Below, one piece after another: positions 16,814-25,118 of a stretch of DNA of 64,000 bases. The notes beneath the pieces were generated by a model. That model was not told the DNA's origin, did no database searches, and was given only the letters and a program-made list of their open reading frames with translations. Position 1 is the stretch's first letter, and every line of letters starts with the position of its first letter. This stretch comes from DAOUET01 sp034430155 (lineage in GTDB: Bacteria; Chloroflexota; Anaerolineae; Anaerolineales; UBA4823), in assembly GCA_034430155.1 (NCBI GenBank), contig DAOUET010000145.1:11078-75077 (forward strand), given 5' to 3'. The position numbers were made by a program, and so were the translations under genes.

Positions 16814-17434
16814 CTAATTTTCTGATTCTTCAATATCGTTAGATTCGAGGTCTTCTACCTCAATCTCTTCCGTAGAGGAATCTTCTTCGGCTTGCAATTC
16901 AACTGCCTCTTCAGTCTCTTCAACTTCAGGCTGGATGTTGACTGCCTCTTCTTCAACAGATACTTTCTCGACGGCGAGATCAGGGCTCTCTCCCTCGCGG
17001 TGGACAATCACAGTCACCTCAGGAACCAAATCCACTGTCAGGCGCACCTGAACAGTATGTTCGCCCAGGTTGCGTAATGGTTGCGAATCAATTTGGCGAC
17101 GGCTGATTTCCACGCTTGCTTTCTCACTGAGAGCTTCAGCGATCATTTGTGTGGTGATGGACCCATATAGTTTACCTGTTTCGCTGGCTTTGGCAGGGAA
17201 GGTGAGCAATACACCCGCCAGCTGTTCGGCAACGCCGCTCATTTCCTTATTGAGTTCCTGGCGGCGAGCGCTTGCTTCTTCCCGGATCTGTCCCGCCTGT
17301 TTGACAGCTCCCGCGGTTGCCAGCACGGCCAATCCCTGAGGGATCAGATAGTTCCGGCCATAACCGTTGGCGACCCGTTTGACGTCACCTGCACGGCCCA
17401 GCTTATAAACATCTTTTAACAGTAGTACTTTCAT
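16814..17434 (-). CDS. rplI: 50S ribosomal protein L9 with acidic C-terminal extension
   Basis: 206 residues against about 148 in the usual protein. The L9 core is complete: MKVLLLKDVYKLGRAGDVKRVANGYGRNYLIPQGLA at the N-terminus, a connecting helix (about 41-75) and a C-terminal domain ending near residue 147. Residues 148-206 form an extra tail rich in Glu/Asp with almost no basic residues (EEVEVEDLE-like), likely disordered. L9 binds 23S rRNA near the L1 stalk. It is transcribed alone, with a terminator downstream and the divergent recO upstream. Confidence 0.96.
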   Translation of the reverse strand: MKVLLLKDVYKLGRAGDVKRVANGYGRNYLIPQGLAVLATAGAVKQAGQIREEASARRQELNKEMSGVAEQLAGVLLTFPAKASETGKLYGSITTQMIAEALSEKASVEISRRQIDSQPLRNLGEHTVQVRLTVDLVPEVTVIVHREGESPDLAVEKVSVEEEAVNIQPEVEETEEAVELQAEEDSSTEEIEVEDLESNDIEESEN

Positions 17435-17615
17435 CTTTCATCAAGCCCTTTCATTATTATTCGCTCTTAGCGTATTCGAACGCAACCTCGAAGCGGTAAT
17501 GCCGCTAGCGATCTTGAGGTGCCACAAGTTCTGCATAAAGCAGGCCCGGGCGAAGGGTACAACGCACCGGGCTAAGGGATTTTACCAGATGGGGGGGTCA
17601 GAGTCAACAATGATT

Positions 17616-17621
17616 TATAAT
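17616..17621 (+). promoter_or_regulatory. -10 element of recO
   Basis: TATAAT lies exactly seven bases before ATG 17629, and no Shine-Dalgarno sequence is present. This predicts a leaderless recO mRNA. No good -35 hexamer is seen at 16-19 bases upstream. Confidence 0.5.
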
Positions 17622-17628
17622 TGCTGCA

Positions 17629-18390
17629 ATGTCCGTTCGTGAACGATCCTTGCGCGCCGAAGCAGTAGTGCTCCGGCATTCCGATTTGGGAGAAGCTGAC
17701 CGCCTGCTCTCAATTTATACTCGCGAAATGGGTAAAGTGCGCGCCATAGCAAAAGGCGCACGCAAAATGCGTTCGCGCAAAGCCGGTCATTTACAGCCCT
17801 TCACCCGCGTTAGTCTGCAGCTGGCACGCGGCCGGGATTTGTTCATCATCACCCAGGCAGAGACGGTCCAACCCTATCTACACTTGCGACAAGACTTGCT
17901 GCTGGTGGGATATGCTGCCTATGTGGTAGAACTACTCGATAGATTTACCTATGAAAATGACGAAAATCGCTCGATTTATCGCTTATTGTGGAACACTCTC
18001 GCCCGCCTGGACTCGGAACCAGATCCACTTCTGGCAGTGCATTATTATGAGGTTCGTCTACTCGACTTGCTTGGCTACCGTCCAGAGCTGTTTAAATGCG
18101 TAAAATGCGAATCTCAGATCAAGCCTGAAGACCAATTTTTTTCCGCTGCTCGAGGGGGTGTGCTATGCTCCTCCTGCGGAAGGGTCGCTAATAATGCCCG
18201 CCGAATCTCTGTAACCGCCCTTAAATATTTGCGCCATTTCCAGCGCAGTTCATATACCGAAGCCAGCCGAGCTCGCCTCAGCCCCGCTGTCAACCAAGAA
18301 ATTGATATTTTGATGCAGCATTATCTTACCTTCATTTTGGAACGCAACCTTAATTCCCCCGCCTTCATACAACACCTGAAGAGTGAATGA
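17629..18390 (+). CDS. recO: DNA repair protein RecO
   Basis: 253 residues, the usual length. RecO works with RecR to load RecA on SSB-coated single-stranded DNA in gap repair. The N-terminal OB fold (AEAVVLRHSDLGEADRLLSIYTREMGKVRAIAKGARK) is typical. A four-Cys zinc site (CVKC ... CSSC, about residues 157-183) sits in the helical C-terminal half. It probably uses a leaderless start. It is convergent with the large kinase gene, 61 bases between stops. Confidence 0.95.
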   Translation: MSVRERSLRAEAVVLRHSDLGEADRLLSIYTREMGKVRAIAKGARKMRSRKAGHLQPFTRVSLQLARGRDLFIITQAETVQPYLHLRQDLLLVGYAAYVVELLDRFTYENDENRSIYRLLWNTLARLDSEPDPLLAVHYYEVRLLDLLGYRPELFKCVKCESQIKPEDQFFSAARGGVLCSSCGRVANNARRISVTALKYLRHFQRSSYTEASRARLSPAVNQEIDILMQHYLTFILERNLNSPAFIQHLKSE

Positions 18391-18451
18391 CTACCCAGGA
18401 GGCATCCAACCCTTTGAATTGAGATCTCCCAAAAGGTAACGAATGGCAATC

Positions 18452-21400
18452 TCAAGGTTTTTCGTTTAGCATTTTCTGGATCATCTCACTGAAGGCCTGC
18501 ACCGAAAAGGGTTTTTGCATCCAATGTACTTCGTTTCTCTCCAATAAAGCCTGATCCTCTCCGTGTAAAGGATGTCCGGTAATAAATAATATCCTCACCA
18601 GCGGCCAGCGTTCCTGTAAAGTCCGGTATAAAGCCACGCCTCCCATTTCCGGCATCACTATATCGCTGATCACCAAGGCGATCCGCTCTGCTTGTTTTTC
18701 GTAGATGTGCATCGCTTCCAGGCCATCCGCAGCCAGCACCACCTGATAGTTATTGGCTTCCAATAGATCCTTCATAGCTTCACGAGCAAAAGGATCGTCT
18801 TCAACAACGAGGATGGTTTCACCTTTCCCTTCGATCCCCACCTCACTTTCTACAATTTCATCATCGTCATCATCTGAGGTAAAGGGTTGCAAGAATATAT
18901 GAAAGGTTGTGCCATCGCCTGGCTGGCTGTGTACGTCTATGTAACCGTCGTGCTGCTTGATAATGCCATAAGCCTGTGCTAAACCTAATCCCGTGCCTTG
19001 GCCCACCGGTTTGGAAGTGAAAAATGGCTCGAAAATGTGAGGTATCGCTTCTGGGGGAATGCCCTCGCCGTTGTCTCTTACAGCCATTCTAATCCAATCA
19101 CCAGGTGGTAGATCGGGGCAGGATGATTGCTCGCCCGGCTCTAAATGCAAGCGATCCAACTTGATTTGCAATCTGCCCCCTGCAGGCATGGCATCGCGGG
19201 CGTTGACAGCCAGATTCATGAACACCTGCTGCAAGCGGGTAGGATCTGCCCTTACCCGGTACTCTCCCGGTGTGTAGTTTAATTCCACCCGAATGGTTTC
19301 AGGCAGAACGCGCTTCAGTAATTTATCCAGTTCTTTTACGAACGGCAATAAGTCTAATGTGCTTTGCTCCATCACCGAACGGCGGCTGAAATCCAAGATC
19401 TGGCGGATCAAACTGGCTGCCCGTTGTACCTGCTGTTGAATGATCCCAATTCGTTCTCGGCTGGTAAGAGGTAGGTTGGTATCACGTTTCAATAAATCCG
19501 CATAGACGATGATAGCCGCCAGGATGTTGTTGAAGTCATGAGCTATACCAGCTGCCAGCTGCCCCACAGTTGCTAACCGTTCTTGCATCTGAATACGAGT
19601 CTGGGTTTCTCGATCGCGGGTTACGTCCCTTAAAACCAACACCCAGCCACCAGGATGCTCTCCCGCACCCAATGGTTGGGCAGTTACCTCAAACACGTTG
19701 CGATGAGCCTCCATTGTGGCAAATTCATGCCATAAGCCCTCTCCATCAACCGCTAAGACCTCATCCAATGATTTGCCTGCCAGTTGGGTCAATCCTTCCC
19801 CCGGTTTATCACAGTCCAGGACCGCGAGGTATTCATGCCCGGCGGGATTGGCGAGGATCATGCGTTTTCGCTCATCTAGCAGCAACACCCCTTCCGGCAC
19901 ACTATCCATAATCTGTTGTACCTGCCTGGCGTGGACTTGTATCTGTTCCAACAGCTCAATACGTTCTACAGCACCCCCTAGTTGCCGCCCAACGCCCTCC
20001 AATAAGGCCACTTCTTCCTGGTTCCACTCTCGAGGTCGGGGCGAAGCGACGCTTATGCCACCAATGCGGGTGCCCTCTGACAAGATAGCCACAGTGAGCG
20101 TGGCTCTCAAATCAAAAGAAGCCATGATTGGTACGTATCTCGATAAGGTTCCTGTCTTGTTTACTTTTTTCCAATCCTCGATAGCGATTGTATTCGATAA
20201 GTCAAGGTCGTTTGGAAGGAGGACTTCGGCGGTCTCAACGCCGATATTGCCTGGTATGACGCGTATTACGCTTTGGCCTGCTACCCAGATTCCACCATTC
20301 TCCAAACCTAGTGCTCTTAAGACGTGTTCCAAGGCTACTTCCAGGACGCTCTTCAGGTCTGAGGCTGCTGCTACAGCCGTGATGATTGCATTGAGAGCCT
20401 CCAAATGGGCCGCTCGGCGGCGGGTTTCATCGAACAGGCGGGCGTTTTGTAAAGCCACCGCTGCTTGCCGGGCGAATGCCAGCAAAACATCCTGTTCGGC
20501 ATCAGACCAGTTGTGAACCTCATCATAATAACAGCCAATCGTAGCGATTACCTGGTTCTCATAAACCAAAGGCCATAACCCCATTGCCTGATAGCCCTCA
20601 GTTCGGCTCAACCTCAGCAATAGTGAGTCCTGCTCCAATCTATTGACATCCTGTATCAGGACAGCTTCGGTATTATGCAACAATTGCCCGCCAGGGAGTT
20701 CACTAATCTGAGCGAGTACTTCTTGCAGATAGGTCTCTGATAGGCCATAGGACCAGCGACAGGTAGCCTCATTATCTCTGTTACGGAAATACACTGCCGC
20801 TCGAGTAGCACTACCGAGACTCATCGCCCCCTTTCCGATCTCCTCTATCACCTCGCCAACCGAAAGAGGTCTATTGAGAGTCTCACTCAAAGAAGCCAAA
20901 GTTCCCATCAGTTCAGCTTGTTCGCTGGTGGCCGCAAACAAAGCTAAACGCTCTACCGCCTGGCTGACCTGGCTAGCAGCTTTCTCAACCAGATCGATTT
21001 CGGATTGTAAGAAATAGCGCGGCTTGACATCGGCGATCTGTAAGGCTCCCACCACCTCGCCCCCGAAGAGGATCGGCACGATCAGTAAAGATGAAATTTC
21101 TCGCTGCTGCATGAACTCCCGAAACATTGGCAGGTCTGTGTCGATTCGGTCGGTCGTGATTACCACCGATCCTTTATGCTCGAATAGGTTAACCATGGCG
21201 TCTTTATCAAAAAGAGGGATCATATTCCCCAAGCTACTAGGACGACCAGGTTCCACGTATTCAGCGATCACTTGTACAAAGGTTTGTTGGGTGTTTACCA
21301 ACCCAAAACTAGATTCGGCAACCCGGAAAAAGTGTGCCAATTCAGCGCAAACCGTCTGAAAAGCGGAAGACAGATCCTTTTCCGTGGCGGTGATAGCGAT

Positions 21401-23875
21401 AATTTGGCTGAGAAAAGTGACTTCCTCCAGCCTTCGTTGGGTCTCTTCAAACAAGCGTGCATTTTCCAGAGTCACTGCAAACTGGTCAGCCACAGTAGTT
21501 AACATCTCGACATCGCTATGGTCAAAGGCATTTAAGCGGTCAGCATCAACGTTCAGAACGCCAACAATGCGATCACCAACTTTGAGTGGTATCACCACTT
21601 CGGATGCGACCGCCCGGCCTCTGAATTGAAAGAAATCAGGATCTTGGCTGGTATCGTTTACCAACTCAGTTTGTCCGCTGGCAACTGCTCTTCCGATGAT
21701 CCCTTTCCCGATTGCTTGTCGGTAGCTTCCTGGTTGAGCAACCCCTCTTGGACGGGCGATGGCTTGTAAAACAACCTCATGTGTTTTTTCGTCCACCGTC
21801 AAGATCGAAACATTGAAATATCCGAAAGCCTGGTAAAGGCGCTGAGTCACCGTCTCGCACAGCTTATCGATATCGAATATACTGGTCATCTCGCGGGCTA
21901 ACTCATTGATGATCGAGAGCTGTTGGGCGTGGCGGTAGGTTTCTTCAAATAATTGGGCGTTACCGATTGCAAATGCGGCCCGATTCGCCAGGGTGCTTAA
22001 AGTCTGGAGATCCTCAGCCGAGTAAGCACCTGGCTGGTAGCTCTGGCTGGATAACATGCCAAAGACTTTACCCCCTAAACGCAAAGGCACCGCCAGGATC
22101 GACTGCACCGCATCGGCTTCACCTGCCCACACTATCTGCATTTCTTCAAATTGTTGGGGATCATTGATTAACAAAGCTTTACCGGTTGCGATCACATATC
22201 CACTAAGCCCCTCTTGAGTCAGGATAGGGTTCGCCTCGATCGGCTTGCCTCGGTCTACCAAATAAGCCGGAATAATCTCTTGGCGAGCCTCATCCAACAA
22301 AGTAATCACAAAAGCATCGGTTGGTACCAGTTGAGCCGCAGCTTGGTGGATTGCTACGTAAACCTGTATGGGCTTCAGGCTGTCAACCCCCTCCTGGCTG
22401 GCTCGGTAAAGAGTGGCAAGTTGCTCGGCCCGGTGGCGATTGGTCGATTCAACCCGCAATCGGTCAATTGCCGTTGATAGCTGCCCAGCCAGCGTAACCA
22501 GCAAGCGCTCATCCGCTGCAGTGAAAGCCTCCAGGTGATCGCTTTCCGCATTGATCACCCCAATTACCCGTTCCTCGATTTTCAGCGGGACACATAGCTC
22601 GGACTTGGTTAACTCATCAACTTGAAAGTAAGCCGGATCTTGGGTTACATCTGCCACGCGGCGCGGTTTCCCATCTCTTATAACCTCCCCGACGATACCT
22701 TGCCCTAATGAAACCGATGTAATATTCTTCACTCCATCGCGGGTTCGGTATGAGTCATGCGGACGCACGCATCTATCTGCTTCATCCAGTAAAAGCAACC
22801 CGAAATTATCCGGATAAAAAGTCTCTCCGATGATCTGGGTAGCTCGTTCGATTAGTGAGTCCACATCGCTGGCTTCTGCGCCAGCCGTGGCGACCGCATG
22901 TAACACGCTCAGTTCTTTAAGCTGCCGGTGTAAAGCATCCTCGGCATTTTTCTGTTCCGCGGTATCTGAAATTGAAAAGACACAGCGTTCTACTTCGTTC
23001 TCGATACCTAAGAATGGGTCAAGCCGGGAAACTGCTACCCACGTTTTTCCACCCTTACTTTTAAATGAAATCTCTATAGTACCAGGTGACTTATTTTGAA
23101 AGACTTGCGACACCAATGCAGCGATCTTTGGTTGATCGCTTGGGACCCGTAAAAGCTCCTTGAAGGAATGCCCAATAATATGCCGCCCATGTTGGAAGAC
23201 CCGTTCACAGGCTAGGTTCCAGGTGAGAATAACCCCCTTTTCGTTTACTGAAAAGACTGGGGTTGGTGAATATTGTAGAGATTGCCAGTAGCTCTCACCA
23301 TGATTTGGCGAGTCTACGTAGTTGTTCTGCTTTTGGATCGCTGCACCAATCATCTCAACAGCTGCTTTTAGGGTGGTCAATTCAGATGGAGACCACTCAT
23401 GCTCCCCTGGCATTTCGTCGATGCGAACAAATCCCCACCACCTGTCCTCCACAAACACTGGTAAAACCACCAAAGACCGGAGAACTTGCCCGTTCAACAA
23501 TTCACCTTCATCTGTGGAAAAATTGCTGGTTGAGCCTTGGATGATTTCACCCGAAGCGAGCGCCTGTATCCAGCCCTCGGCTCCGGCCTCTTGAAAAGAA
23601 AACGCTTGTATATCCCCGGGGGAAACCTTGCTTTTTTGCCCCGTGGTTACCCACTGGTATCTGCAAATGGCGTAAGGAACTTCATCCACGCCGTTTTTGT
23701 TTTCAAATATGGAAACCCGCCAGGCGCGAGTCGCATTCCCCAAAGATGCCAGAAAACCTTGAACACCTTTCTCCCAATCATTGCTTGCCAGGTAACCTTT
23801 GGCAGAAAATAAAACTGTCTCAAGGATCGCTTCGTGCCGGATTTGGGTTTCTTCAGGCTGATTCTCGGGAATCAT
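18452..23875 (-). CDS. Giant multi-GAF/PAS hybrid histidine kinase with receiver domain
   Basis: 1807 residues, no membrane segment, so a soluble sensor. Rough order: GAF (15-182), PAS (200-305), six further GAF domains (335-475, 500-642, 670-808, 835-978, 1005-1148, 1165-1308), PAS (1320-1420), HisKA with phospho-acceptor His1446 (GQLAAGIAHDFNNILAAI), HATPase (1540-1665; NLAVNARDAM, DNGEGIPPE, GTGLGLA) and receiver (1686-1803) with phospho-Asp1738 (VISDIVMPEMGG). Several GAF copies share the phrase GIVGEVI or GIIGRA plus VPL(K/R), so they look like internal duplications. The ligand is unknown. No partner regulator lies adjacent; the output may pass to a distant protein. A weak AAGG precedes the ATG. 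Confidence 0.92.
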   Translation of the reverse strand: MIPENQPEETQIRHEAILETVLFSAKGYLASNDWEKGVQGFLASLGNATRAWRVSIFENKNGVDEVPYAICRYQWVTTGQKSKVSPGDIQAFSFQEAGAEGWIQALASGEIIQGSTSNFSTDEGELLNGQVLRSLVVLPVFVEDRWWGFVRIDEMPGEHEWSPSELTTLKAAVEMIGAAIQKQNNYVDSPNHGESYWQSLQYSPTPVFSVNEKGVILTWNLACERVFQHGRHIIGHSFKELLRVPSDQPKIAALVSQVFQNKSPGTIEISFKSKGGKTWVAVSRLDPFLGIENEVERCVFSISDTAEQKNAEDALHRQLKELSVLHAVATAGAEASDVDSLIERATQIIGETFYPDNFGLLLLDEADRCVRPHDSYRTRDGVKNITSVSLGQGIVGEVIRDGKPRRVADVTQDPAYFQVDELTKSELCVPLKIEERVIGVINAESDHLEAFTAADERLLVTLAGQLSTAIDRLRVESTNRHRAEQLATLYRASQEGVDSLKPIQVYVAIHQAAAQLVPTDAFVITLLDEARQEIIPAYLVDRGKPIEANPILTQEGLSGYVIATGKALLINDPQQFEEMQIVWAGEADAVQSILAVPLRLGGKVFGMLSSQSYQPGAYSAEDLQTLSTLANRAAFAIGNAQLFEETYRHAQQLSIINELAREMTSIFDIDKLCETVTQRLYQAFGYFNVSILTVDEKTHEVVLQAIARPRGVAQPGSYRQAIGKGIIGRAVASGQTELVNDTSQDPDFFQFRGRAVASEVVIPLKVGDRIVGVLNVDADRLNAFDHSDVEMLTTVADQFAVTLENARLFEETQRRLEEVTFLSQIIAITATEKDLSSAFQTVCAELAHFFRVAESSFGLVNTQQTFVQVIAEYVEPGRPSSLGNMIPLFDKDAMVNLFEHKGSVVITTDRIDTDLPMFREFMQQREISSLLIVPILFGGEVVGALQIADVKPRYFLQSEIDLVEKAASQVSQAVERLALFAATSEQAELMGTLASLSETLNRPLSVGEVIEEIGKGAMSLGSATRAAVYFRNRDNEATCRWSYGLSETYLQEVLAQISELPGGQLLHNTEAVLIQDVNRLEQDSLLLRLSRTEGYQAMGLWPLVYENQVIATIGCYYDEVHNWSDAEQDVLLAFARQAAVALQNARLFDETRRRAAHLEALNAIITAVAAASDLKSVLEVALEHVLRALGLENGGIWVAGQSVIRVIPGNIGVETAEVLLPNDLDLSNTIAIEDWKKVNKTGTLSRYVPIMASFDLRATLTVAILSEGTRIGGISVASPRPREWNQEEVALLEGVGRQLGGAVERIELLEQIQVHARQVQQIMDSVPEGVLLLDERKRMILANPAGHEYLAVLDCDKPGEGLTQLAGKSLDEVLAVDGEGLWHEFATMEAHRNVFEVTAQPLGAGEHPGGWVLVLRDVTRDRETQTRIQMQERLATVGQLAAGIAHDFNNILAAIIVYADLLKRDTNLPLTSRERIGIIQQQVQRAASLIRQILDFSRRSVMEQSTLDLLPFVKELDKLLKRVLPETIRVELNYTPGEYRVRADPTRLQQVFMNLAVNARDAMPAGGRLQIKLDRLHLEPGEQSSCPDLPPGDWIRMAVRDNGEGIPPEAIPHIFEPFFTSKPVGQGTGLGLAQAYGIIKQHDGYIDVHSQPGDGTTFHIFLQPFTSDDDDDEIVESEVGIEGKGETILVVEDDPFAREAMKDLLEANNYQVVLAADGLEAMHIYEKQAERIALVISDIVMPEMGGVALYRTLQERWPLVRILFITGHPLHGEDQALLERNEVHWMQKPFSVQAFSEMIQKMLNEKP

Positions 23876-24354
23876 ATCGCTTTACCTTAAAAAATCACTC
23901 GCTCAATTTTATTTTCACTGCCTGGAGAGCCTCTTTTGAGAGGACATGGTTTTTCCACAATTTTCCCATCCATCTGTACTTTTGGGTTGCCTTCCGGGAT
24001 GAGTCAGAACCATCATAATATCACTGAATGCATATCAAGATTAAAAGGCGGCATCCAAAATATTTACTTCTCTTATACTTCAATTTTGCACGGATGGCAA
24101 ACAAAAGTGACCCAGAAATATCATAATTAACAAATACGAAAGGTCCGAGTTCGCTTGAACTACCGATTAAAGGGTTTCACCTGAGTAAAAGGCTGCCCCT
24201 GCTGCTAATAAGGATCCTCGTTTCCCGGTGCGTTGTATAATGAAAGAGGTTTCATTTTAAGAGCGGCTCAGCCAAACATCGTAGCTGCCACAAATAATCA
24301 GCACCTTCCAGGGCTCTCGCCAAACTTGTTTTGTCAATCACCAGAATTTTTTCT
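23876..24354. other. Divergent intergenic region (479 bases)
   Basis: The region lies between the divergently transcribed kinase and the nuclease-like gene. TATAAT at 24236-24241, directly preceded by TG, could be a -10 for the rightward gene and would leave a leader of about 107 bases. I see no matching -35, no RNA gene and no repeat. Short frames here are not convincing. Confidence 0.4.
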
Positions 24355-25068
24355 ATGAACCCTACCAATTCCTCCACTTCAAATGCCACCCCATCGAAGA
24401 TTGGCACCCTGGGGGAAACCTCGCTGCATGCCGCCTTGAAAAGATGGTACGCCCAGCCCGGTGACCAATTCGAGGTGCCCGTCGACGGCTTTATTGTAGA
24501 TATTGTTCGCCAGGATCTCTTGATCGAGATTCAGACCAGCGATTTTGCCAGTATTAAACCCAAACTTAATCGGCTTCTTCAGAACCATCGTGTTCGTCTT
24601 GTACATCCCATTTCCCAGCAGAAATGGATCATCCATCTGGGCGCAGACGAGCAAACGCCATCGAGCCGGCGAAAATCCCCCAAACATGGTTCTGTATTGG
24701 ATGTATTTACCGAACTGGTCCGCTTTCCAGAACTGGTCACCCATAGAAATTTCTCCTTGGAGGTGCTTCTCACCCGCCAGGAAGAGCTCTGGCGGGATGA
24801 CGGACAGGGCAGCTGGCGACGAAAAAGATGGAGCATTTCCGATCGTCGTTTGGTCGAGGTTGTCAAGTGTTATAATTTGGACTCGCCAGCTGATTTTAAG
24901 ACGCTCCTCCCTCCCAATCTGGTCCAGCCATTCACCACCCTGGAATTATCCTTAGGACTTAGCGTACCTCGCTATCTCGCTCAAAAGATGGCATATTGCC
25001 TGCACGCTATGGGAGCGCTTGAAAGGGTTGGTAAGCGGGGAAAAGCTTATCTTTACTTTGAAAAGTAA
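24355..25068 (+). CDS. Unrecognised protein, nuclease-like N-terminus and winged-helix-like C-terminus
   Basis: 237 residues from ATG 24355; a TTG eight codons upstream is less likely. I do not recognise the family. The N-terminal third reads LGETSLHAALKRWY, VPVDGFIVDIV, DLLIEIQTSDFA, which is the order Glu...Asp...Glu-x-Gln seen in PD-(D/E)XK nuclease folds. The last 60 residues (FTTLELSLGLSVPRYLAQKMAYCLHAMGALERVGKRGKAYLY) look like a winged helix with its beta-wing. This suggests a DNA-acting protein. It sits 50 bases before polX in the same direction, consistent with a repair or nucleic-acid role. Catalytic activity is uncertain because the usual Lys is Gln. Confidence 0.7.
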   Translation: MNPTNSSTSNATPSKIGTLGETSLHAALKRWYAQPGDQFEVPVDGFIVDIVRQDLLIEIQTSDFASIKPKLNRLLQNHRVRLVHPISQQKWIIHLGADEQTPSSRRKSPKHGSVLDVFTELVRFPELVTHRNFSLEVLLTRQEELWRDDGQGSWRRKRWSISDRRLVEVVKCYNLDSPADFKTLLPPNLVQPFTTLELSLGLSVPRYLAQKMAYCLHAMGALERVGKRGKAYLYFEK

Positions 25069-25106
25069 CAGAGACAGTGCCATAATTTATCAACACTATT
25101 CAATGG

Positions 25107-25112
25107 TATCAT
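25107..25112 (+). promoter_or_regulatory. -10-like element of polX
   Basis: TATCAT ends six bases before ATG 25119; there is no Shine-Dalgarno sequence. The spacing is the same as for the thioesterase and close to recO. The -35 region is not recognisable. Confidence 0.35.
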
Positions 25113-25118
25113 AGCGCA

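Noticed and set aside
18419..18462. Inverted repeat TTGAGAT/ATCTCAA followed by GGTTTTT between recO and the kinase
   Set aside because: The loop is about 23 bases and the structure overlaps the kinase stop; too weak to call a terminator.
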